Assembly (NCBI GenBank): GCA_024741835.1
Contig: JAENRP010000010.1
Location: 62,001-126,000, forward strand
Length of the DNA stretch: 64,000 nucleotides
DNA from: Diplocarpon mali
Lineage: Eukaryota > Ascomycota > Leotiomycetes > Helotiales > Drepanopezizaceae
Direction of reading: 5' to 3'
Both the position numbers and the translations under genes were made by a program. The notes beneath the pieces are model-generated. The model saw nothing but the letters and a program-made list of their open reading frames with translations. It was not told where the DNA came from and made no database searches. Below are positions 1 to 10,770 of this stretch, one piece after another (position 1 is the stretch's first letter; each line of letters starts with the position of its first letter).

Positions 1-2840
1 ATTGCAAGATATGATCGTCAGGTCCAGGGGAGCGAGTCAAGGGATGGAGATTCCTCCTTTGCGCTGGTCGCGAAGCTCTAATGCGGGGAGCGAACAGGAG
101 CGACAAGATATCCACAGCTGCACATCGCCCGTGTTCTGCCCGACAACTTTGTCAAAAGAGGAGTTTCACTGACGTGAGAGACCCGAGGAATCGAGCCGTG
201 AGACTGTAGATACAACTCTGCTCTACATCTCGCCAGGAGAGCTGTCTTGTTTCTTGCTTCGCAGTGGTTGTTGGCTGGTATCCCTAGCCCCTCGCAACTG
301 TCGAATCCACCCGGTCTTCTTTTCTCCGGATTTTATAGCAGCAGCTGGATCCGAAAGACTCGATGTGCATATCGCCTCCGAAACAGAACTCTCTTCTGAG
401 AGTACCGTCTCTGGTCGGAGCTAGATGTGAAGATGTCATGGGAATGTACATCTCGCTGACGTCAGGGAGATGTAAAGCCTCCCTCTGGACGTCGCTCTGA
501 GGAGATGTCTCTTTTCTGATCTTCTCTCCTCTCTATTCCTCGGTCTCTATGATGTTGGCTAGATAGCTATCGCGCGTTACAGTCCGCGTAAACGAGGTAG
601 TAGACAGGGCGGTCTAAGCGGGCTCGCTTCGCAGATCATACCTTCGAACCGCCCCACAGTACGTAGAGGTAAGCTGTTTACCGTATAGTTCGGAACGCGG
701 GAACGTGCCACTCGTCCTGGCGATACTTGGGTTGGGAAGAATCGCTTCGCGAGATTGCATGGCGTGGCATGGAGCAAAAACGAGTAGCAGCTATTGTGTA
801 GATGGGTATTTTTCAAATGTGAAATACGTGAGCTCTACTCGGTACTACAGACAGGAGTCTGTCACCAAGCACCTGCACCGGTGACGAGCGCGATCAAGAC
901 GTCGAGCCTTGAAGCCAAGATGGTCGCGTGACTGACCAGGGGTGAGAGGCAGGGGTGGGAGTGAGAGTGAGAGTGAGAGTGAGGATGAGGGGCAAAAGTG
1001 CACATTGACATCGTCGCTTGGCCGGCTCCACGGCTAGACCAGCTTGATCCCAGCATCAAGCATCGCATTCTCGCGTCGTTTGTCTGGCCTGCGAGAAAGT
1101 ATCTTTGGCTTACTTTTGGTTGGACCCACCTCTTTCCAGACTCGAAGTCAACCACTCTCTCCACTGCCGCTTCAACATCTCCTCTCCTCCTTGTTGTCAT
1201 AGAATATAGGGCGGTACGATTGCTTACGTAGAGAGTTTCATGTGATTTGTATATTCTTGCTTCTATATTATACTGACCAGTTGTCTGGCGATTCTTGAGA
1301 AGTTTAGAGAGATCGACTACGTACCTGCTTCACATGCTCTTGTTTACTGCGTCCCCCCCCTCTCCCTTTCTTTCGGTTACGGTGGCTCAGAACCAGGGCG
1401 GAGTTCCACTCCACTGACCGAAAAGTGAGAATCCTGACCGCTTGGAAAAGCAGGTAATCCGAAAGCCGCACGCGCTCAAACGTGAAGTAGACGATGCTGT
1501 CATTACCTTTTCATTGTATATTTGCACATAGCCGTTACCAGATCGGTGTGCTCTGCTAAACTCACGGTCTCTGTCCTAGATCTGGTTCTGGATCTGATTC
1601 CCCTGTCCCAGGACTGTACAGGACTCTGCTTACCCTACCTAGAGGTACCTACCAACCTACCCTCTGTTTCTTCAAAACACCAAGCCGTCGCTAGACTACC
1701 ACCAACCCCACGAGCCCACAGGACTTCTCGCCTCCGGCCTATCTCAACCTCTTCCTGACTCGCGACCTCGAGGCCGACTAGATAGACCCCCACGATCCCA
1801 TGCTCGTCCTCTGCGATCTACTGTGCAGCACAGAGGGTCCTTATTGTATCGCACCGCACCACAAGCGAGCCCGACGCCAAGATCTCCGCCCTCCGCCCTC
1901 CGCCCCCTCCTCGCTCCTCGCTTGTCGCTCCACGCAGACAGACCTAACTCACTCTCCCCTCACCGCCGAGAGCTGGCTCGCACACGGCGACGCTTGGCAC
2001 ACGCGACAATCCTTGGCATACGCTCCTTGGCACACGCTCTGGCCTTGGGGCGGAGCCCGCGCTCCCCTAGTTCACAGTCCCTACATAGTAGGTGACTAAA
2101 CAGGACTGTATCATGACGTGCGCGGCGGAGCGGGGGTCTTGGCGTAATGGTGGGGTAGCAGGCCGGCAGGCGAATCACGAGGCGAGAGAGGGCTTGGCCC
2201 GCGCTGGGCGTCCAGCGGGCTCGGAGATGCGTTTCTAGAGTCATCCCGCTTTGGTTCTAGCGGCTTGGGAGGTCGTGAGGAGAGGTATCTGTGGAGGGGA
2301 CACCTTGGAGGGGTCAAACATCTTCCTGGAGAAAGATAACCGCGCCGGAGCAGAGCAGCAGAGCAGCAGAGCGCTTCATCCATTAATCATTCGACTCCAC
2401 CGACTCACTAGCAGATTCACCGGCACCGCCGCATCAGAACGCCTCGCGTCCGAGAACATTCGTCGAGTATGAAGGTTCGCCGCCCTCATCAGAGCGGCTC
2501 CTCTTCTTCACCACCCTCACCAGAGGACGAGGACCACACCCATACCGCAACTCTTCATCGGCAGATGCATGGCTGGCTTGGCTCCAAGAGTGTAGGGCGC
2601 CGACTGCCCAAGACCATGATCCCTTACACGGTACAGCACAGTTCAGCACGCTCCTCGTACTCGGCGGCGGGTAGCCTTGTCTCGTCAACCGTCGAGGGCT
2701 GCTGTGAGCTGCTGTTGATGCTGTTCCCAAGCATTCGTGCCTCTTAGTGTGGGGTCGGCTTCCTTCCAGCAGTCTTCCGTGCCATGATTGGATGACGTGG
2801 GTGCAGCTCGCCGAGAAATGGAGGTCGTAGGATGTACACA
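1..2840. other. Gene-poor stretch upstream of the ENA ATPase
   Basis: Only short open frames occur on either strand, none with a recognisable motif or splice continuity, so I support no gene here. Small low-complexity tracts are visible: a GTGAGA-type hexamer repeat near 957-990, a loose tandem of about 14-18 bp built on CCTTGGCACACGCT near 1993-2046, and a GCAGA repeat near 2349-2370. The composition is close to that of the flanking gene space, not to the AT-rich island further right. The distal promoter of the ENA gene is presumably in the right-hand part. Confidence 0.5.
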
Positions 2841-2961
2841 GTACTTCCAATATATAAGACAAAGAGGGGTCTCCTCCCTCCTCCTCTCCCCGTTCCCCAG
2901 CTTGACCTGGAATTCCTGGCACTGTCTACGATAAACATCCTTTTGCCCTCGCTTGTTCAAG
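2841..2961 (+). promoter_or_regulatory. Core promoter and 5' leader of the ENA ATPase gene
   Basis: A good TATA-like element, TATATAAG, starts at 2851, about 110 bp before the chosen ATG. It is followed at about 2868-2910 by a strong CT-rich tract, a layout common in highly expressed filamentous-fungal promoters. The transcription start is probably inside or just after that tract. Upstream activator sites cannot be assigned from sequence alone. Confidence 0.5.
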
Positions 2962-5900
2962 ATGACAAACGAAAAGGGACCGCAAGCCGAAGAGAGGCAT
3001 GTCTCGGGCCAGGCGAATAAGCCATTGTCCCAACCGCCACACGCTCTGCCCGTCGATGCCTTTGTGGCAGAACTCGCCGTCGACTCGGAGAATGGTCTGA
3101 CTTCCGAAGAGGCGAAGAGGAGACTGGAAGAGTACGGGCTCAATCAACTCGATGACGGTCCAGGAGTCCAGCCGGTTAAGATCCTGATTAGGCAGATTGC
3201 CAATGCCATGATTCTCGTAAGCTCCAGTCACGCCCGCAATGTATGAGAGGCCCGCCGACCTCGCGACTAATTCCGGGCATGTAGATTTTGATCATTGCCA
3301 TGGCCGTCAGTTTCGGCATTGCGGCTTGGATCGAAGGCGGAGTCGTCTCGGCCGTCATTGTTCTCAATGTCATCATAGGATTCATCCAAGAGTTCAATGC
3401 GGAGAAGACGCTCGATTCCTTGCGCTCACTGTCCTCTCCAACTGCCAGCGCTATTCGCGATGGTAAGAACGAGACCGTCCCAACCGCACACTTGGTTCCG
3501 GGTGACTTGGTAGAGCTTAAGACTGGGGACGTGATACCAGCAGATATCCGGTAACCCGATCCCCCCCCCCCGGCACCAGCCTATTGGCAACCTTCCACTG
3601 ATCCCGATATAGACTGCTCGAAGTCATGAACTTCGAGACCGATGAGGCTCTTCTCACTGGCGAGTCCCTCCCCGTGCAGAAAGACTTCAACGCCGTCTTC
3701 CCCACGGACACGGGCCCGGGGGACCGTCTCAACATAGCATACAGTTCCTCGATGGTCACCAAAGGACGTGCCGTGGGTGCTGTCTTTGCCACGGGAATGA
3801 AGACTGAGATTGGGTCCATCGCTACCGCGCTGCGCAAATCTGGAAGCAAGAAGCGGGTTCCGAAGCGGAGGCCCGATGGGACGGTGAAGCCGCATCGTCG
3901 CGTGCAGTTCTGGGGCTTGACGACGGGGGATTTCATCGGTCATTTCCTGGGTGTCAATGTTGGGACGCCACTGCAGCGTAAGCTATCGAAGTTTGCCCTT
4001 TTGCTTTTCGGCATTGCGGTCGTTTGTGCCATTATCGTTATGGCTGCCAATGGCTTCGCGAACAACACAGAGGTGTGTATCCGTGGAATATACTCTCACC
4101 CTCGAGCTTCGTATCCATGCGGTAATTTCACAACCGTGCGATATAAACAAGACTGACCTCCTGGGCAGGTCATCATCTACGCCGTGGCCACCGGGCTTTC
4201 CATGATCCCCGCTTCTCTCATCGTCGTCCTCACAATCACTATGGCTGCCGGGACGAAACGCATGGTCGAGCGTCACGTTGTCGTCCGGAAGCTTGATTCC
4301 CTGGAAGCACTCGGCGCTGTGACTGGTAAGTCCAACCTACCAGGAAATTCCTCACATGCCAACACCCCATAGATATTTGCTCCGACAAGACCGGCACTCT
4401 TACTCAAGGGAAGATGGTTGTCAAGAAGGCCTGGATCCCATCTCGAGGAACCTTCTCGGTCGGCCAGTCCAACGACCCTATCGACCCCACAGATGGAGAG
4501 CTCTCCCACAGCCCCACGAGCCCATCCCAACTCTTCGGGCCCGAAGAGAAGCAGCCGCCCGCCGACGTCACCGTGGAGTCTTACCAGGAGCTTCTGGCCA
4601 CCCACCCGGAGCTCGAAGGCTACCTCAACATCGCCTCCCTCGCTAACCTCGCCAAGATCCACAGGACGGACGAAGGCTGGAAAGCCACTGGCGACCCCAC
4701 GGAGATTGCCATCCAAGTCTTCGCGGCTCGCTTCAACTGGCAGCGAGAACGCTTCACCAGCGGCCCGTCCCCCGCATGGGAGCAGATTGCCGAGTTCCCT
4801 TTCGACTCGACTGTGAAGAAGATGAGCGTGATCTTCACGTCGGCGGAGGGACAGGCCATGGTCTTCACCAAGGGCGCTGTCGAGCGCGTCATCCAATGCT
4901 GCGCGACTATCCAGTTGGAATCTGGCGTCGTGCCCGTCGAGCTGACCGATTCGATCCAGGCGCAGATCCTGGCCAACATGGAGGCCCTCGCTGCCCAGGG
5001 TCTGCGAGTGCTGGCGCTGGCGAGCAAGGAGTGGCACGGCGTGACGGGCAAGAATGAGCAGGAGAACCGTGAGGAAGTCGAGCGGGACCTCGTCTTCCAG
5101 GGGCTGGTCGGCCTCTACGACCCTCCACGCCCCGAGTCTGAGGGTGCGGTGAAGGAGTGCCACCAGGCTGGCATCGCCGTACACATGTTGACGGGCGATC
5201 ACCCTGGGACGGCGCGGGCCATCGCTGGTCAGGTGGGCATCCTGCCGCCGAACATTGGGGACTTATCGAAGAAGATGGTGGATGCGATGGTCATGACGGC
5301 GAGCCAGTTCGACAAATTGTCCGACGACGAGATTGACGAACTGCCCGTGCTGCCGTTGGTCATTGCGCGCTGCTCGCCGGAGACCAAGGTTCGCATGATT
5401 GATGCTCTGCACAGGAGAGGATGTTTTGCTGCCATGACGGGGGATGGGGTGAATGATGTAAGTGAACGCTCTTCTTTACATTGCGAAGCCTATGCAACGG
5501 TGGTTCGGAGGGATGTCTGATCGATGCCCGCTACTTCTCGAGCCTACGAGACTGATGCGCGACTCCTCCGACTAACACTCCACAGTCTCCCTCTCTGAAG
5601 CGCGCAGACGTCGGCATCGCGATGGGCCAGGCCGGCTCTGACGTTGCCAAAGACGCCTCGGACATCGTCCTCACCGACGACAACTTCGCCTCGATCCTCA
5701 ACGCCGTAGAGGAGGGCCGGCGTATGTTCGACAATATCCAGAAGTTCATCCTCCACTTGCTCGGCCAGAACATCGCTCAGGCCTGCACGCTCCTCATCGG
5801 CCTCGCGTTTAAAGACGAGGACAACCTCTCCGTCTTCCCCCTCTCGCCGGTCGAGATCCTCTGGGTCATCATGATCACCTCCTCGCTGCCCGACATGGGC

Positions 5901-6554
5901 CTGGGTTTCGAGGTGGCCGCGCCGGACATCATGCAGCGGCCGCCGCAGTCCCTCAAGACGGGCGTCTTCACGCTCGAGATCATGGTCGACATGATGGTCT
6001 ACGGGCTCTGGATGGCGGCGCTCTGCCTCTCGGCCTTCACCATTGTACTCTATGGCTTCAACTCGGGCTCCGACTCGATCGGCATCGGCTGCAACAACTC
6101 GATCGACGACGGCTGCGAGATTATCTTCCGCGCGCGCGCCACCACTTTTGTCTGCATGACCTGGTTCTCGCTGTTCCTGGCCTGGGAGATGGTCAACATG
6201 CGGCGCTCGTTCTTCCGTATGCAGCCTGGTAGCACGCGCTACCTCACACAGTGGGCGCGCGATATCTGGCGCAACCAGTTTCTCTTCTGGTCCATCGTCG
6301 CTGGCTTCGTCACTGTCTTCCCAACCTTGTACATCCCGGGCCTCAATGACAGCGTCTTCCGCCACACGGGCATCTCGTGGGAATGGGGCGTTGTCGTTGT
6401 CGAGACGGTACTCTTCTTCCTCGGCGTCGAGGCCTGGAAGTGGTGCAAGCGTGTCTTCTTCCGCCGCCGCGCGGCGAGGTTCGGCTATGGCGTCAAGGAT
6501 CTGAGCTTGACGGTTTTCGCCAAGTATAACACCGAAGAGGTTCAGAGTGTTTGA
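2962..6554 (+). CDS. ENA-type (P-type IID) Na+/K+ efflux ATPase
   Basis: Plasma-membrane ATPase that expels Na+ (and K+) at high salinity or alkaline pH. Exons: 2962-3216, 3285-3550, 3613-4072, 4169-4325, 4373-5457 and 5586-6554. All joins keep frame and give 1,063 aa, close to the usual ENA length. Visible motifs in order are the actuator TGES (residues 189-192), the fungal IID signature GLTTGDFIGHFLGVNVGTP before membrane segment 3, MIPASLI in M4, the phosphorylation motif DKTGT with catalytic Asp384, the hinge MTGDGVND (734-741), and C-terminal membrane spans. The start is the first ATG; the frame opens a little upstream but without an ATG. Every key catalytic residue is present, so the pump looks functional. 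ENA and closely related fungal K+/Na+ pumps cannot be told apart by eye, so ion preference is inferred. Confidence 0.93.
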
Positions 6555-7008
6555 TTATTGATTCTTTTTTTTTTTTTTTTGCTGCTTGGAATGGATGGAT
6601 AGAGGCTTTACTATGATACATTGCGCCTTTCAGGACTGATTTTTAGTGTTCCTGCCCGAGGGGTTTTAAAGGCGAGGTAGAAAAAATGATTTCAAATTAG
6701 TAGAAGGATGAATCAACAAATAAGCAGATATACCATAATTTACTTTCAGTATTTTTGACTTGGTTCTGTAGAAAGGTGATACGATATTTATTAATTTTAT
6801 ACAATGGCGTGCTGTCCTGTTTTTGTTTTATTTTTAACTCGTGTATCTTTGTATCTAAACGTGATCCTGCCCCTGATTCTGATTCAGAAAGGGACATTAA
6901 GACTTATAAATCATGGAAAGGAATACATAAACCTGAATTCGATTCTCAGAGAAGTATATCTATATTCTTCTATCATTTCCTTTCTCTGTAAGTTTCTATC
7001 AGTTTGAC

Positions 7009-7160
7009 AGGATTTGATCGGGCTCAAGGAGACAGAGGAGAGAGAGTAAAGGCTAAGATGAATATATGTATGTTAATCGGCTGATAGGCAGTACGGAGCA
7101 GAGGTTTGTTTGTAGTAATTGCAATTTAGCTGGTTCTACTATTGCTTCGAAGAAGAGCTA
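7009..7160 (+). repeat. Degraded direct repeat, copy 1
   Basis: This stretch resembles 7455-7610. Both copies contain a GGAGAGAGAGTA-like tract, then GCTAAGATG, then a GATAGGC...AGTA...GGAG...GAGGT series in the same order. Identity is well below 90 percent by eye, so the duplication is old. Its nature is unknown; no coding capacity or terminal repeats were seen. Confidence 0.4.
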
Positions 7161-7454
7161 TAGCTAGGAAATGCTCTATTTAGTAGTCTGATCGATCGCG
7201 CAAGGAAGTGTGAGGTGCAAATCGATGGTTTCGATTATGTTGATTCAAAGAGAGTTCTCTACTAGAACTCGATAGTATATCAAAGTAGGTACCTTGGCCT
7301 TAGGGCCTTGGCATACCATCACAGAACAGACATGTGACTATAGGAACATCCTCCTGCGACAACAGCCAATATATATATATGTTTAAATTTAACATTGACT
7401 TCTCCAAGATGAGCGATTTAAGTCCTCTTTCTTTTCCTGTTATATACAGTTCAA

Positions 7455-7610
7455 GATTAAAGGGGTTTGGTTAGATTCAAAGGGAGAAAGGGGAGAGAGT
7501 AGATGCTAAGATGGATCTGTTCAACGTGATAGGCTGACAAGTAGTAAGGAGGAGAGGTCTACGGATGATTATTTTATCGTCGATCGCTTTGCTAATATGA
7601 TCTTCGGAGA
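7455..7610 (+). repeat. Degraded direct repeat, copy 2
   Basis: Partner of the segment at 7009-7160, about 450 bp downstream in the same orientation. The shared landmarks are GGGGAGAGAGTA, GCTAAGATGGAT, GATAGGCTGACAAGTAGTAAGGAG and the following GAGGTCTA. It may be a remnant of a local duplication or of a dispersed element. Confidence 0.4.
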
Positions 7611-9123
7611 ATAGCCCATGTTGATATCCCAGATTAGTATGATTGTAACTCGCCTCCGTAAGGGCGGGTGACGGATTTCTCTCTTCGTCGATTGGCACTC
7701 CTTTGCTAGACAGGCTGCGCACCGTTCAACTGTACCCCGGTGCTAGAGGGGAAGACTTGCTTTCTCAAGAGGTCCGTGGAAGAATGTGGAAAGCTACAAG
7801 TGCTTGAGTTTTGTCCGTGAGTACGCAAGACTTGCGTATGCTTCTTCTAAACAAGGCTTTGAATTTATCATGGCTAGGGGTTTTCTTTTTCTTTTTGGAT
7901 AGATGTCAAGATTAATCAGCTGGCTATCGAGACTTCTGGATGGCGGTGTTATATGATGACATGGGTTGTAAGTATGAGGATGGTGGGTCTGATATGTGTG
8001 TAGATGTCATGCGAGTAAATGGTAGGAAAGCACAAGGCTCAGAGAAATGGGTTTACAAAGGAGAATAGAGATTGAGAGTTGGATAAGAAGAAGGAGAATA
8101 GAGAAATGGGGGTGTGGTTGGGAATATAGAGGAGGAGAATCAGAAAATGTCCATCTACTACATTTACTATTTATCATGGTGTCTTCTTACATTGTTCAAC
8201 CCTGGCTTTTGGTTCATTGTTATTATTGTTGCAACGGGGATTCAAAATTCAATATTCAGAATCCAGCTCTCCATTATCATAAGAGACGATCCGATCCTTG
8301 TTTTTCTGAGCTGTGGCTTCGGAATACTGTAAAGCTGGGCCCGTTAGGATAGTCTGGTCAAGCCAGTACAAGTCCATTCAGGAAAATTCAGATGAGATGT
8401 CTGGTGATAAGGCTGTAATGAAAAGATATATACTTAAAATACGCGCAGCAGCGAATGACAGGAAGCCTTAGTTGTTTACATCTGTAATTGGCGGTCAAGT
8501 ATGCGTCTCGTATTATTACTGGCGCGCAGATAGTTCACTGTCTCTCATCAGTGCTGAAAAGGTCTGATTACATAGGAACAATCTGATTACTCCCAAGTCC
8601 TCAACTGTCCAAGTACCAAGAGCAGCGAGTTTGGGACTGGTTTGTCTAACATGTCGCGTTGCTTGAAAGAGTGCCGCAGGAAATCCATGAATAGCAACAG
8701 GGAGATGGCTATTCCTGCGTCTAAGTTTCGCGCATTCTGACAACAGTGTAAGCTGTCTGCTATTTACGTCAACTTATTACTAATTGGGTCTTCGCGCCTT
8801 GACGGCCCTTTTGCAGAGGGTTCGTTTTTTGTTCCAATTCCATTAATTCCATTTATTGCAAGCCGCAAGTTGGGTAACGATGCAGAAGCCACCCGCTTCT
8901 TACGAATAGTCACAGCTGCTGTTGTTCAATACAGCCTGAGCGCCAATGCGCAAAAGAATGTTCAAGTCCTGGCTCCTTTGGAATCCCACGATCCATCACC
9001 TGTCACTCACCAACTGTCGCTCATCATCCATCTAGCCCTTGGCCTCTTCCGCCTTTACTCAAACCCCCCAGTCTAATCCGCACCCAGCAGGTCTCCCTCG
9101 GAATCCGATCTGATAGTTGCGCT

Positions 9124-10770
9124 CTATCGCTCCGCGGCATCTGTGATCTTGACTTCGGGTGTTTCTGCTGGCTTGTCCATCTCCTCGTCTGATGAGAGGC
9201 TGGATGCGCGAGGATCATCTGTTTCTCTGCGGTTGCTGTCTGCGTTCTCTGCTGCCACTGCTGTGGATTCATCGAACTCCTCATCATGCATCAAGGCCTC
9301 TACTTTCTTCTCGCCACCCTTGAGCCGCAAGGGCATGACTGGGTGTGTGAACGGCGAGGTCAGTGTCTGAGGCGATACCGGCAGCGCCGTCTCGGTAGGT
9401 TCACGCATACTCTCGTTCTCGATCTTCCCGGCTGCGTTTTCCGTGTCTTCGATCGCACCCAGCTCCTCCTTCTCCTTCTCGACCTTTATCTCCGGATTCA
9501 CGCTCCCCGCCTCCACGTTCTCAGTCTTGAGCTCCGTCTGCAGAAGCCTGGGAATCTTCGTCTCGGGCAAAACCTCCCGCGGCATCTCCCCCAACCCCTC
9601 CCAGACACCATACGCCGTGACAGCGTTCCGCAACCACCCATATGCCTTTGACGGGTCTTTCAGATACTCCACCGCGCACACGTCAATGAAGCACTGCCGA
9701 GAAATCATCGGCATGTTCGCGCTGAAGCGCCGCGAGTCTCGAGCGGGGCCCTCGCCGAGTGCTGCCGAGTGCGGCTTTTCGACTTCGTCTGGCGATTTGG
9801 ATGGGTCGTAAGGATCAGGCCGCACGTTGAGAGTATGGTAGATGAGTAGGTTGGAGATGTACAGGCTGAGTTCCAGATCGGCGAGGTTTTTGCGGTGCTC
9901 GCCGCTCGCCTTAGCCATGGCACATTTCCCTGTGCGAAGTCAAGGTTAGCATCGGGTTCCCTCTCACGAGCAGAGAGGCAAAACGTAGTCGCAGGTCTTA
10001 CAAATGTTGGCCCCGAACTCCACCCCCTGCACCTCCAGAAAGGCAGAATAGTTCTCCGGACTGAGGAAGCCGGTCTGCTCTGGATCCAGCCGGCTGAAGA
10101 GCGTGCTCATGAGCGCCACGAAGATCGGCGTCGGCGTGTAGTCCTTCTCGAAGAACGCGGTCCAGCTCTCGGGCACGGGGTACTGAGGCGCCGGCGCAGC
10201 GCTGCCCACCGTCTCGAGAGTGCTTCTCCTGCTCCCGGGCGGCGAGAGCAGCAAGTCTGCTTCCTGGGAGCTTGCGACCAGCGACGTCTCACTGCGCCTA
10301 CCCACCTCCCTCGGCTTGCCTTCCCAGGCCTCGTCGACGCTGTCCCTCTTCGCCGCGCGCTTCTCCCGCTTCTCCAGCGGTGCCTTGAGCACATTCCACA
10401 GCGCGCCCCAGTTCGCCGTCGGCACCGTCACCGACGCAGGCGTCTCCGCGATCTGGAGCAGGGACGGAGTCCTGCTGGGTGCGGCGCGCGGCGGCAGTGG
10501 AGGCGCCGGACCGGGGCGCGGCGCGAAGCCGGCTGGGGGTGCGAAGGTGAGCCCAGAGTGTTTGAACACCATCGTAGGGTGGACGGCGCTATGGGGAGGC
10601 ACGAAGTTCTTGATGACCTGACAGTTGGCGCAGAGGTGGTGGGAGGGGCAGCTGTGGCATGACACCCGGGCCCGGTGAGGGGGGATGGCGGCGGTGCAGC
10701 TGGCGCAGGAGTATAACTCCTCGAGGGCTTCGATTATTGTTGTTGTTGGCTTCTCGCTTAGGTCGGCCAT
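9124..10770 (-). CDS. ZZ-type zinc finger protein with degenerate EF-hand
   Basis: Two exons: 10002-10770, then 9124-9929. The 72-nt intron (GTAAGA...ACAG) joins in frame and gives 524 aa. Residues 22-64 form a full ZZ finger: C22-x2-C25-x12-C38-x2-C41-x5-C47-x2-C50-x9-H60-x3-H64. ZZ fingers usually bind protein tails such as histone or N-degron ends. Near the exon junction a loop DPEQTGFLSPEN looks like an EF-hand but lacks the usual Glu at position 12, so calcium binding is doubtful. A conserved-looking block around AYGWLRNAVTAYGVW follows, then a long charged, probably disordered tail. I chose the ATG at 10770 because the finger follows at once. The frame stays open upstream to 11004 but reads as low-complexity sequence. 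The cellular role is unknown. Confidence 0.8.

Larger units (their letters stand above)
6555..9123. other. Intergenic region without a supported gene
   Basis: It starts with a 3' UTR-like stretch holding a T run at about 6566-6580. The rest is moderately AT-rich with only short, motif-free open frames. It contains one degraded duplicated segment, listed separately. No RNA gene was recognised. Confidence 0.5.

Noticed and set aside
617..655. tRNA-like words (GGTCTAAGCGGG and TTCGAACCGCC)
   Set aside because: The box spacing is too short and no cloverleaf can be folded by eye, so it is not called a tRNA.
4273..5202. Long minus-strand open frame (309 codons) inside the ENA gene
   Set aside because: It mirrors the conserved ATPase exon on the other strand, has no motif and arises from GC-rich codon bias.
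5544..6365. Minus-strand open frame of 273 codons over the last ENA exon
   Set aside because: An antisense shadow of the membrane-domain exon; rich in Glu, Asp, Arg and Val with no recognised fold.
9895..10662. Plus-strand open frame of 255 codons over the ZZ-finger gene
   Set aside because: Antisense to a gene with a complete ZZ finger; Arg-rich with no domain.
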